From Chara braunii (Eukaryota > Streptophyta > Charophyceae > Charales > Characeae): 44,458 bases of DNA. Positions 1 to 9,060 of the stretch are shown one piece after another. Location of the stretch: NCBI GenBank assembly GCA_003427395.1, contig BFEA01000007.1, positions 3,448,560-3,493,017 on the forward strand, in the 5' to 3' direction. Position 1 is the stretch's first letter. Each line of letters opens with the position of its first letter. A program made the translations under genes and the position numbers. Below the pieces are notes generated by a model. The model saw only the letters and a program-made list of their open reading frames with translations. It did no database searches and was not told the origin of the DNA.

Positions 1-54
<54 letters not shown>
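1..54. repeat. (TG)27 microsatellite
   Basis: Uninterrupted TG dinucleotides from the first base of the window to 54; the true left end lies outside the window. The following 230 bases show nothing I can assign. Confidence 0.98.
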
Positions 55-55
<1 letters not shown>

Positions 56-288
56 ACATGCGTGTATTTGACACACGTGCAAAAGCAGACACACGTGGCA
101 GACTGGCAGGTTCAACCTCCTGATGAGTCGTGGAAGCCCGAGTAAACAGTCGGTTGTTGTCACAGTCACCCCTTTCTGGAGTTGCGCTTGATGAATACAC
201 AACACACGTAGACAGATTCTCTCTTCATCATCTACAACAGATTCGTACATGTGTGTGGTCTTAGTACCTTAGTTGATACTTCAGGCGA

Positions 289-545
289 ACACTCTGAACA
301 TGAATTCCTTGTGCAAGGAAAATGAGCAATCGCGAAATGACAGAATTCCAGATTACAAATCACATCGAAAGTCAGATATTGAACGCTGTCTAGAAAAGCA
401 GAATTGCACTGATGTTTCACCGAATGAGAACCTAAGCATCGAACTTAATTGTCAATGAAAGCATATACTCGCCACCACCAACATTGCAATCGTAGCTCTT
501 CCTCCTACTGGCGCTCAGCGCCCAGACCACTATCCTACAGCTACT
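289..545 (-). repeat. Divergent LTR relic related to element 2
   Basis: This stretch lines up, with many substitutions, with the two LTRs of element 2. Shared landmarks in order are ATGAATT followed by TGCAAGG, a block resembling CACAAATGCACCGACTATCC, a GGCGCYCAGCGCC core near 511-523, and CCACTATCCTACA near the end. At its left edge ACTCTGAACATG resembles a decayed form of the reverse-complemented initiator-Met primer-binding site seen next to element 2's 5' LTR. It could therefore be the 5' LTR of a minus-strand element whose body lies left of the window, or a solo LTR. No gag or pol is visible beside it. The boundaries are approximate. Confidence 0.45.
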
Positions 546-1247
546 CTATTAGCAACGAAATGACAAGCAACTTGTTGACGTCAGCAACAGCAACCGAAGT
601 ACATGCAGATGTCGACCATGTAGGTGGGTCTGAGATGGATCTGTGTACGTCATGCTCGGGCCCGTGGGAGCCAACGACAATAAGTCTATAGCTATAAATT
701 CGTATCTCTCGACGTTGGTTCCCTCTTCAACTACCTTGCACGCTCGTGACCAGTTGGCATTAGACACGGCTGCGGTGCTGTGGTATTATGATGCAATACG
801 ACCGCTCTTCAGTTTTCGGCTCTTCAGTTCCGCTCACGATGGCGGAGGTCTTTCCTTCTTCTGCTTCCACTCCTGCTTCATCCCCTCTCACTTGGCTAAG
901 GAAAGGTGAGGCGCCGCGGTGCGGACGAGAGCCCCGCCATACTCTACGCCTGTTGATGAATGGTCCCACTTCAAGAAGGTTCCGCGGATGATTGCGGAGA
1001 CATGCGCTGGCCTATTCCTTCCAACGCGGCCCCTCCCTCCCGCTGTTTCGTTTACTCTCTCTCTCTCTCTCTCTTTGGGCTGCGTTATTATTTTTTGGTC
1101 CCTGGTGATCCGTTGTTCCTCTTATATCTGTACCGTCGTCTCTGTGAACTGGATCAGGACTCCGTGCAGTTACTCTCTACTGGTTGAGATGATAATCTCT
1201 TCCGGAATTTCTATTTATACTGTTTTTGGGGAGGTGATCTTCATCTC
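546..1247. other. Unassigned stretch with a short CT tract
   Basis: No coding region is recognised on either strand. Open frames here are short and have no family signature. A (CT)10 tract lies at 1055-1074. Confidence 0.6.
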
Positions 1248-1257
1248 GGTGCCTAGC

Positions 1258-1312
1258 GATTGCCACTGAGGATGACTGGAACTAGGCACCAGTCGAAACA
1301 TGTCGGGCGTAG
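1258..1312 (+). ncRNA. Candidate minimal type I hammerhead ribozyme
   Basis: The order of conserved parts matches a small hammerhead. CTGAGGA (1266-1272) fits the CUGANGA core. GACTGG (1274-1279) pairs perfectly with CCAGTC (1289-1294) as helix II. GAA (1295-1297) follows at once. AC/GT (1298-1299 with 1302-1303) gives a two-base-pair helix III, and GTC ends at the expected cleavage position, C1304. TGCC (1261-1264) can pair with GGCG (1306-1309) as a short helix I. An extra T at 1273 would be a bulge at the base of helix II, and base A1265 does not pair with G1305. Minimal hammerheads with very short helix III are known in Penelope-like retroelements and plant retrozymes. I see no reverse transcriptase of either kind nearby, so an isolated or chance motif remains possible. 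Confidence 0.4.
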
Positions 1313-1899
1313 CCGATATCTGCTTCGCCTTGGGCGGGTTGGATGTTTGCTGGCGTCATTGCGCCTCATGTACTCCATCGGCCTTCTGAGAGTGCTGTTC
1401 TGAGATTCATGTATGATCATTTCACTTAATCGCTCGGGCTTCGAGGAGATCACCGTGCTCTTCCGTTCGCGCGTTCAACCTACCCAACCCACCCCTCCGC
1501 TTTGATATCGCATACCCGCTAATTTCCTTGTTCACATGTCATATGTATACATAGTCATGGTTGTGCATGCCAAAGAGCATTCTGGGCTGTGAAAAATCAA
1601 AATGGAGTGGCTGAATCTGTTCATGTGGGCTCTGGATCTTCTGATTTTCTGGTTGAGTTTTTTTTGGATTTTCGCTGAGGTTTCATATGTTACTTTCCGC
1701 TATGCAGTGGCTAAGTGCAAATGTGAGGATGCTAACAGGCGTGGTAGCCTGGTAGGCATTATCGTCGGGATGCTTCTTACTAACCTTGTCCTCTGTCCTC
1801 TTTCCTCTTCCTCAGTCTATCATGATTTGAGCAGTCCGGCATCCAGTATGCTATAGCTCACCTTGCCAAGACTAGGTACGTGCTCTCACATCACCTCCC

Positions 1900-1903
<4 letters not shown>
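1313..1903. other. Unassigned stretch with intron-like signals
   Basis: The plus strand carries an open frame at 1602-1856 with a hydrophobic, Trp/Phe-rich start, but it matches no family I know. At 1776-1814 a TTACTAAC branch-point-like box is followed by a CT-rich tract and CAG, and GTACGT follows at 1875, as in a short internal exon. All three plus frames between those signals contain a stop unless a later AG is used, so I do not call a gene. Confidence 0.4.

Positions 1904-1966
<63 letters not shown>
1904..1966. repeat. (CT)n microsatellite, about 31 units
   Basis: Continuous CT dinucleotides run from about 1904 to 1966 and end in GTCTTC. The sequence then turns GC-rich up to the LTR of element A, with no gene seen between 1967 and 2264. 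Confidence 0.97.
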
Positions 1967-1970
<4 letters not shown>

Positions 1971-2264
1971 TCTTCACCCACGCCTTCCCCTCACACAAAG
2001 ACCACCACCAGACCCCGCTGACCTCCTCCAAGCCAAGCCTGACTACGCTTGACTATGGCGCTGCAAGCAGGCAGCGCCCTGCCTTCTTCCAGTGTGCTCG
2101 TGCACTGCCGACACATAATACTAGCGCACAGCAAGTAGCCCACTAGTGCAAGCTCCAGCAGCACTGCAGCTCGCACAAGCAAGTGCCCAAATACCTTTGC
2201 GAAGCCCGGCCCTCTCCTCAATCGAAAGTGGCAGGCTGGCTCGGCTGGCTGCCTGCCTGCAACA

Positions 2265-2568
2265 TGCCTCTAGCTGCCCTGGCCTAGGGCTATCGGGCTA
2301 TTTTGCCTGTTCGGCCTGTGGGACCAGGTCGTGTGCTCATTCAGTCCGGTCCAGTCCAGTCATGCCCGGTACCACTGTCGGTACTAGGCCAGTCCAGTCC
2401 AAGTCAGTCCGCTGGGGGTATTCCCCAGCTGCAGTCTGTTTTCAGTCTCATTCCTCATTTGCACAGTTTGGAGTGCGTGCGTGTTGAGTCTACATTGGAG
2501 CTGCACTGTCCCTTCCAGCTCCAGCTCCATCTCCCCCATCCTCATCCCTTCGTCTTCATCCTGACAGA
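2265..2568 (+). repeat. 5' LTR of host element A (family 1)
   Basis: In plus orientation this copies, with about 70 percent identity by eye, the reverse complement of the two element-1 LTRs. It shares GGCCTGTGNGACCAG, the CTGTCGGTACYAG block, a GGGGTATWCCCCAGC palindrome, the GCACAGTTTGGAGT block and a run of CTCCATC-like repeats. It is followed at 2570-2584 by TGCCATCCCGGCAGG, which lies exactly where element 1 has TGGTATCAAAGCAGG, so it is read as a decayed primer-binding site. The start is approximate, placed at a TG with the expected length of about 305 bases. Confidence 0.7.
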
Positions 2569-2584
2569 CTGCCATCCCGGCAGG

Positions 2585-3406
2585 TTCGTCAAACGGAACG
2601 ATTCCCGCTCCCAACCGTTTCCCCCCGCAAGGCAGCGCAAGCGCTGCAATCCCGAACAGTGGGGAAAAACATGAGAAACAGCAGCTGCGGAGGTGTCGCA
2701 GCGGGGGAATCCGACACGTGTCAGGCAACAAGAAAAAGTGACACATATCTGCATGCGTGCTTAAGCGCCGAGGCCAAGGCCGCCACACCCACGCGCGCCA
2801 TGCTGCCCCACCTCACCCTGCTCCCGGATTCCCGGATTATATATATCAAGAGTTAGGATGCATGCTGCTGCCAGGGTTTGAACCTGTGCAGCTACTGCTC
2901 ATGCACGTGTGAGGCCAGTGCTGTAACATATTGGCCAAAGCCACAATATGAGTTGGTATCATGGGCATGTGGTACATTGGTGTTGAAGAGTGCCACGATA
3001 GCTATTTACTCCCCCCCTTCCCCGTCTTGGCTGCTGCCACCTGCACACTTGACCGGTGGCTGCCTGCTGTGTCACATGGCGGCTTGCAGAGGATCTTGAA
3101 GACCCCCCTGGCTTGGGGGTGCACTATAGTGGCATCTGGATGGCTGATCAAGATCTCAACCAACCCAAATTATCATCATTATTTATTTATTTTTTTGCGA
3201 CAGCAGACCAGCAGCACCTCGAACGTTTGTGGATCTTGGTAGTGTTCTCTGCTCTTGGCCACCCAAGAGTTTGGTATAACCTCTCCACTTTCCCCCAAGC
3301 CCTTTTTTCTTCACCCCCCCATCATCTAATTGTCCTTTTTAACTCTACCACCACTCCCTCATCCTACCTCACTCTTCTATCTTTTTTTTCCAAATTTCCC
3401 TGCTTC
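2585..3406 (+). mobile_element. 5' leader of host element A, left part
   Basis: This segment is the plus-strand counterpart of the element-1 leader at 12100-13350 read on the minus strand. Shared blocks are CACAGTGGGGAAA-like sequence, the GATTATATATATCAAG/GATGCATGCTGCTGC block, AGGGTTTGAACC, the GAAGACCCCCCTGGC block, TGATCAAGATCTCAACCAAC and the CACCCAAGAGTTTGGTAT block. It ends in a pyrimidine-rich run that stops at the element-1 insertion. It is non-coding; no gag is seen. The continuation of the same sequence resumes at 13683. Confidence 0.75.
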
Positions 3407-3411
3407 TCTCC
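3407..3411. repeat. Left target-site duplication of element 1 (TCTCC)
   Basis: TCTCC directly precedes the element-1 terminus and is repeated at 13678-13682 directly after the other terminus. Five-base duplications are usual for gypsy integrases. Confidence 0.85.
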
Positions 3412-3720
3412 TATGGCGGATCCACCAGGTGAGGTGCTCCGCCTGGGATAGAGAAGGAGATGGAGGATGAAGGTGGAGCAAGATGGCACAGCGCAGCTCC
3501 CACACAGACTCCAACGCACGTACTCCAAACTGTGCGAATGTAGAATGAATCCAAGTATAGACTCTGGCTGGGGTATACCCCAGCGGAGCTGACTTGACTG
3601 GATTGGACTGGCTGGTACCGACAGAGGTACCGGCCTGGACTGGCCTACCCCGAATACAACACACGCCTGTGCGAACAGGCCAAGGGGCTGGTCTCACAGG
3701 CCAACCAGAGGTCTGCTACA
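3412..3720 (-). repeat. 3' LTR of element 1
   Basis: On the minus strand it starts TGTAGCAGACC and ends GATCCGCCATA, where CA has probably become TA. It aligns along its length with 13371-13677 at about 88 percent identity by eye. It contains an imperfect palindrome around GGGGTATACCCCAGC (3572-3586) and several GACTGG/CCAGTC words. Confidence 0.93.
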
Positions 3721-4817
3721 CGATCCTCGGCCTGTGATGGATTGCCTAGATAGAAGCACGCTTCCGCCAAGAAGCGGAACTCTACCAAAGAAAAAAAAAA
3801 CGAGTAATCTAGGATGCGGAGCAAGATCCATGCCGAGTCCATGCGATGAAACCTAGACTATAAAATGTCACAAAAGCAACAATGTCACAGCTAACCGAGT
3901 AAGTAAAAGCGGAAAGCAACTAACTAGTATACATGTCTTAGGAAAGCAGAAGGTAATGACAACTAAATCCTCAGTCTGGAAACAGCTGACTAGTGTACAA
4001 GTCCTAAGAACAACAAAAGCAAAAACAACTAAATCCCAGAAATGTTAGAGGTCGTAGCCTCAGTCTGAGACCAACAAAGCAACAACAAGAGAACCATATA
4101 TCACAGGAGGAGTGTGTCGCAAACCACATGGTGGGATGGTCTCTGAGGGTGGCGAATTCGCCTAGGGGTCGATAAACTCCTAAGCGCATCCACACATAAT
4201 AACAGGGAGACGCATATCATCAGGCTCAATGAGGGTAGGGAACTGGGAGTGAACAAAACCAATGACCCTAATAGATAGACCATCAGGGCGCGTAATGCTC
4301 AACTAAAGGGGTGACCACTATGTAGGGTCGACCATGCAAGAGAATCAGGGAGCCTGGTATACTGGGCAATGGGCGCACGTAGATGAAGCATGCAAGGCTG
4401 CCTAACTAGGGCGGGAGGGCCGACAGAGGGTAGAAAAAGTGATGGGTGAAGGAATCATGCAAAAGACTCATAAACTGAAGGAAGTCAGAGCCAGATCCGT
4501 AAGCTGGGATTCAGGGCAATGCTACGGTCCTGATGCCTATGCGTATACCAAGGGAGAGCCCAACTCAGAGGAACCCAGTGAAGGGAGACCATCATGCGAC
4601 ACAACCAAGGTACTATACAGGGTAAGGTGGTAAGAGAGTGACGACGTCTGAAGTAGACAGAGTTGATCGTGACGAAGGCCGTGAAGCTGTCGATGACGTC
4701 CATGATGAGAAGTCTGGAATGTCGTCAAGGAAGAGCCGCAACGTCGACGAGCTGAAGTAACAAAACTGGAGTGGATGGAGTACTGAGAAGTCAAGGACAT
4801 GGGAAGATAAGTCAGAG
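3721..4817 (-). other. Non-coding 3' part of element 1 with a direct repeat
   Basis: No coding region is recognised between the chromodomain and the 3' LTR. An imperfect direct repeat of about 65 bases is visible: CTAACTAGTATACATGTC near 3920 recurs as CTGACTAGTGTACAAGTC near 3986, and each copy ends in ACAACTAAATCC. CCTCAGTCTG follows the first copy and recurs at 4057. Confidence 0.6.
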
Positions 4818-5668
4818 TCAATCGTCGTATCGGGCAGGACGACGACGAGTGCGCTGTGGATGCTCAGAAGTATCCGACTGCTGCTCAAGGTTTGCCTCAG
4901 ATGGAGCAGGCTCGACTTCAGCGGTCTCCTCAGTCGAGGGAGAAGGAAGAGGGTCAGTGGGTTGAGGAGGAGCAGTCAACCCAGCATAACGAGCACGGTC
5001 ATAGGCACGCACCAACATGCGAGCGTGTTTTAAGTGTTGAAGGGGCTCCCAAGTAGCCTCCTTATCAGGGTAACCCTTCCAACGTACGAGATCCTTGACG
5101 TGAGGAGGGTTGTCGTCAGTAACTCGGCGACCAATGATGTTTGAAACGAGGAACTCCTCGTGGTCGTCCACCATGATGGGTGGAGGGCCTCAGAGCGCTC
5201 GTATGATCGTCCAGCGAAGGGCTCAGACGGTCTGCGGTAGGGACGCAGTAACGAGACGTGGTGGACGTCGTGGACACGAGCCAGACGTAGGTAGTCGGGC
5301 AGTTTCACACGGAAGCTGACCGGGCTAGATGTCGTATCAGAACTGACGGCCTGGAAAATGTGGCATGGGCGAAAGAAGCGACGTCGGAACTTGTGAAGCG
5401 TATCCGCTTCGAGCTGTAAGTGGCGGGCGTCGATAAGCACATCATCACCGACTTTGAATGGTTGGTCCATCCTCGATCGGTTCTCACGTGTGGCCATGCG
5501 AGTCTGGGAAGCGGCTATGTGCTCATAAGCGGTCGTCATGATCGACGTCATGTGTGCAACCCAATCATCCAGCGTGGGACAACTCGTGTCGGGGTGCATC
5601 TGTGACGGTCGAGGGAAGTCCGCGGGAACACGAGGGTAATAGTCAAGGTTGCAATAGTAAGGCGACAT
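4818..5668 (-). pseudogene. pol: Integrase C-terminal part and chromodomain of element 1
   Basis: Two overlapping minus frames carry this region. The upstream frame (5668-5030, 212 residues) begins with SPYYCNLDYYPRVP, the usual tail of a gypsy integrase core, then a basic stretch and the KVGDDVLIDARHLQL and RLARVHDVHHVSLLRPY motifs that precede a chromodomain. The downstream frame (5174-4818) holds the chromodomain itself: EFLVSNIIGRR, then VRWKGYPDKEATWEPLQHL and a closing helix. The aromatic residues of VRWKGY and TWEP are kept. In chromoviruses this domain binds histone marks and steers integration into heterochromatin. A shift in the overlap separates it from integrase. About 30 acidic, Pro-rich residues follow, then a basic end. 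Confidence 0.9.
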
Positions 5669-6310
5669 CCCTGTGGCTGGCGAGATGGCGTGGTTGTAGG
5701 CTATCTCCGCGTGGGCAAGATGGAGATCCCACTGCTGGTCGTCACGAACAATCTTTCGGAGAATATCTCCAAGAGTCTTGTTCGTGACCTCGGTTTGATC
5801 ATCAGTCTGGGGTGGTAAGACGAGGAGAAGCGGATTTGGGTGTCGTAAACCTCATGGAGCCGTCGCCAGAATCGGCTGGTAAAGCGAGGGTCACAGTCAG
5901 ATATGATGCTCAAGGGTATGTCGTGGTCACACACGACTCGGTCAAACACGATGTTGGCGACCTCACGTGCACTGATGGCATAGCGGTCTGGAACAAAGTG
6001 TGCACGCTTCGTGAAGCGGTCGACGACGACCAGGATAGCATCATGACTGCAGGGGGTAGGAGGACGATAAAGACCGATAAAGTCCAACGAGATGGACTGC
6101 CAACGACCCTTAGGGATAGGAAGAGGTTGGAGAAAACCATAAGGCAGGTGGTTCGCACTTTTCATCTCCTGACAGCCTCATAGGTGAGACACTCTGCGAC
6201 GTAGTCCTTCACAAAGTCTTTGCGCTTCAGCCAGACGTACAGGCGGCTCACACGAGCCAACGTCTTGTGGAAGCCCATATGACCGGCGGATGCCTGGTCA
6301 TGAAACTCTG
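5669..6310 (-). pseudogene. pol: Integrase zinc-binding and catalytic core of element 1
   Basis: Read on the minus strand from 6310. The HHCC domain keeps both histidines (HDQASAGHMGFHKTLARV) and the first cysteine (ECLTYE), but the second cysteine of CXXC is gone. A stop follows, near the start of KSANHLPYGFLQPLPIP. The core shows the first Asp in ISLDFIG and the second in ISDCDPRFTSRFW. Shortly after SSYHP the frame slips at about 5815. The third acidic residue is still encoded, but in the neighbouring frame, in the context TDDQTEV. So all three catalytic acidic residues are present in DNA but split by a shift. The enzyme would insert the cDNA into the genome; this copy is inactive. Confidence 0.9.
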
Positions 6311-6317
6311 TGACTAC

Positions 6318-7130
6318 TCAGACACCTCGTTGTCCAGTGGAGGGAACGCAAATGCGAGGTTGTCTGGTGCTCTGTAAACCGTGCCCGTACACAAGACAGT
6401 TGTCCCGGAGAGAGTAGTTCGGGACGGTCTTGCCATTCTGAAGGGTCGCATGAATGTCGCGATAGTCGGGGCAATGGCGGTACTGAGTAAGAAACTCGTC
6501 GGTCACCGAGTGGTGGACAGTGGTGACCGAGATGGCAGCGAGCTGTATCTGCTCCAGATTATGGTCAGGGCGTCGGGATAAGGTATCTGCGACCTGGTTG
6601 ATCTCACCCTTGATGTGCTCAGTGGTGAAACTAAACTCGGATAGTGCGCGCCGCCAGCGAGCCTGTCGAGGAGTGAGCTTCGGCTTTGTCAGAAAAGCCT
6701 GGACAACAGAGTTGTCCGTGCGCACCGTGAATGGTGTCCCGTGCAAGTAGTGACATCAATGCTGAGTGGCATAAACTACTTCGAGAACCTCACGTTCATC
6801 AGCAGTGTAGTGTATCTCGGTGGCAGGAGCTGGCGGGAGTAGAAGGTAATCGGATAATCGCCTGAGCGAGACTCAATAGTGTCATTCTCGACAATGGTAG
6901 GAGAACAGTCAATAGAAGGTTCGTCACTAGCTGAACGAGTAGGCGTCAGACGGGAAGCACTGGTAGGGGTAGGGGGTGGGAAGTGAGGAATGCGATGATG
7001 GGAGGAATCAGGAGAGGATGAAAAAATATGAGAAAACATTTCTCCTACAGCAAAGTCTAACGCATCGATGGTAAGGATAAAAGGTTGATCAGAATCGAGT
7101 AGGTGGAGAACCGGTGCTCATTTCACCGTC
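6318..7130 (-). pseudogene. pol: RNase H domain of element 1
   Basis: The domain starts near 7110 with QPFILTIDALDFAVGE, containing the first catalytic Asp, and continues through an insertion rich in Ser and Pro to GDYPITFYSRQLLPPRYTT. After a break it resumes at 6746 with FTVRTDNSVVQAFLTKPKLT (third catalytic Asp) and EINQVADTLSRRPDH, the usual end of gypsy RNase H. The tail passes through a spacer into the integrase zinc-binding region. The enzyme degrades the RNA of the RNA-DNA hybrid. Position and motif order agree with the RT immediately upstream. At least one frame change, near 6750-6830, breaks it. Confidence 0.9.
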
Positions 7131-7990
7131 TTCTTGAGGGCGTGGAAGGCGTCCTCGTGGAGGGGTGTCAAAGCCCATAGCTGGTTCTTCCGAAGGAGGG
7201 TAGAGGTAAAAATGTAGGAATACCTAGCGTATCTCTGGATGAAATTACTATAGTAATTAGCGAGGGCTAGGAAACTGCGAAGCTGCTTGGCGGATGTGGG
7301 GACGGGACACCCCGCGATAGAAGTGATCTTCTCGTCATCCATGTGGAGACCCTGGTCAGACACGTAGTGTCCTAGCAAATCCACATTGTGTTGCGCAAGC
7401 AGTCAAGGACGTCGCGGAAGTGTCTGAGATGCTCCTCAAGGGTACGACTATAGATCAGGATATCGTCGAGGTAGACGAGGACGTACTGTTTCAGGATGTC
7501 CCTGAAGATGTCATTCATCGTCGTCTGGAAGGTAGCAGGTACGTTAGTGAGGCCAAATGGCATCACCATAAACTCATAGTGGCCGAAGCGCGATCGGAAC
7601 GCTGTCTTTGGTTGGTCCGCTACAGCAACGCGGATCTGATGGTAACCGCTACAAAGATCAATCTTTGTAAAGAAGCGGTCGTCTACTAGGCAGTCGAACA
7701 GCTCGTCGGAATGAGGCATGGGGTAGTTGTTCTTAACCGTGTAACGGTTGAGACCACGATAATCATTGCAGAGACGGAGAGTTCCAACCGCTTTGCGAGC
7801 AAAGAGGACGGGTGCACCCAACGGGGAGTTGTTGGGTTTAATGAAACCCAATCTTAGGAGCTACTCAAGCTGACGCCTGAGTTCAATGGCCTCGGGGATC
7901 GAGACTCTGTAAGGCGCCTGATGATGAACATGATAGTTAGACACATGCTGGATGGAGTGCTCGACGTCGTGCATCGGCCCAATGTCGGCG
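7118..7990 (-). pseudogene. pol: Reverse transcriptase of element 1
   Basis: On the minus strand the N-terminal part reads HQAPYRVSIPEAIELRRQ, then an in-frame TAG near 7864, then GFIKPNNSPLGAPVLFARK, RLCNDYRGLNRYTVKNNYP and KIDLCSGYHQIRV. The catalytic box YLDD is intact (VLVYLDDILIYSRTLEEH), preceded by VMPFGLTNVPATFQ. The frame shifts at about 7380, inside the connection region, and continues at 7384-7118 with GHYVSDQGLHMDDEKITSI and RSFLALANYYSNFIQRYA. This is the polymerase that copies the element's RNA. The catalytic site is complete, but one stop and one shift disable the reading frame. Confidence 0.94.
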
Positions 7991-8024
7991 TGTGAGGACG
8001 ACATTGGGGAAACGTTGTGGTACT

Positions 8025-8409
8025 TTAAATGAGGTCACGGACTGCGGGCTCCAGGTCGGTCGTATAGCGTGCGAGTTCCTCAGTGTCAGCGTCGGCACGC
8101 GAGGACGAGGTGAACTCGACGGACGGCGGAGGGAGGGAAGTAGAGATGAAAGTCATGGAGACAGAAGGAGGATCTGGCTCCAAAGAGATGAGCTCAGCGT
8201 CTGGACAGGGTGGATCATAGTGCAAGAGATCTGTAACGTTCACCGGAAAGAAGGTGACGTCGTCCTGTCGGAGGAAGTGGGCGAACTGCCGAGGCGAGGT
8301 GACAGTGATAGTAGGAGATGGTGTGGGCACGCAAGGCTCCGAGGGAGGGAGATCGAGACGTGGTGTCGTGGTGGTACCTAAGAAAGGTACGCGATACGTT
8401 TATCCACAC
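8025..8409 (-). pseudogene. pol: Protease-RT linker of element 1
   Basis: A minus frame at 8330-8025 is rich in Pro, Ser, Thr and acidic residues (FAHFLRQDDVTFFPVNVTDL, then a variable stretch). It lies between protease and RT, where chromoviral polyproteins have a variable linker. It has no catalytic motif. Confidence 0.6.
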
Positions 8410-8750
8410 TTCGTTCTAAGAACGAGAGTGTTGGTCACCCAATCAGCCTCGGTGCTACGAAACCTACGAGACCACGGAGTACCGAGAATAAAGTCGTACA
8501 CCGTCTCCATCACATCGAAATGTGCAAAGGAGTAGTGGCGACGAGATGTCACGGGACGATCAGTCGGCTCCAGAGTAAGGAAGAAAGGGAAGTCGGTGAC
8601 CGTTTGATCGAAGAAGCGCTGAGTCTTGTCATCTCCTAGGGTGACGAAGATGGGAGTCGAAGACCCTGTCGTGGGTAAGTGTGCTTCCTTCACCACGCGT
8701 GGGTGAATGAAGTCGCTCTGAGAACTAGAATCCCACAACGCTAAGTACAC
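8400..8750 (-). pseudogene. pol: Aspartic protease of element 1
   Basis: The frame contains DSSSQSDFIHPRVV, which sits where gypsy proteases have D-S/T-G followed by a FI/FV helix, so the catalytic Asp is kept but the Gly of the triad is Ser. Downstream, DFILGTPWSRRF is the conserved I-L-G-M/T-x-W motif that closes the retropepsin fold. Retropepsin cuts the Gag-Pol polyprotein. Weak sequence at 8760-9060 probably belongs to its N-terminal side. Confidence 0.85.
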
Positions 8751-9060
8751 CCGCGTGGAGGTCCCGAGTCGTAATGGAATGATCGGGAGGGTACAATCAG
8801 GGTCAGAGAGGATAGCGAGAAGGCGACTCAGTGCAGTGACCTGGAGGGTGAGTCACTCCTAACGAGCTTGGAGCATGCTCACGTCCAGAAGGGAGGACAC
8901 AATGTCCTCGCGAGTCGCAAGCTGCTCGCTGCAATGGGCTGAGCGAATGACTCAACTCGTCGGTAGTCGCGGAGAGGTAGGTGGGGAGATGGTGATCTAC
9001 GGAGGCGTAGACGGTACTGCGACAGAGGGCTGAGTCCACTCTGTCGGGTCCTGCGATACC

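Noticed and set aside
120-156. CTGATGAGTC followed by CCCGAG and TAAACAG, resembling a hammerhead core
   Set aside because: GAA of the core is replaced by GAGT, and helix II and the cleavage triplet cannot be placed; too weak beside the better candidate at 1258.
1602-1856. An 84-codon plus frame with a hydrophobic start
   Set aside because: No recognisable family, no supporting context, and possible splice signals cut through it.
2384-2788. Minus-strand frame of 134 codons
   Set aside because: It lies across the LTR and leader of element A, opposite to its sense, with no domain.
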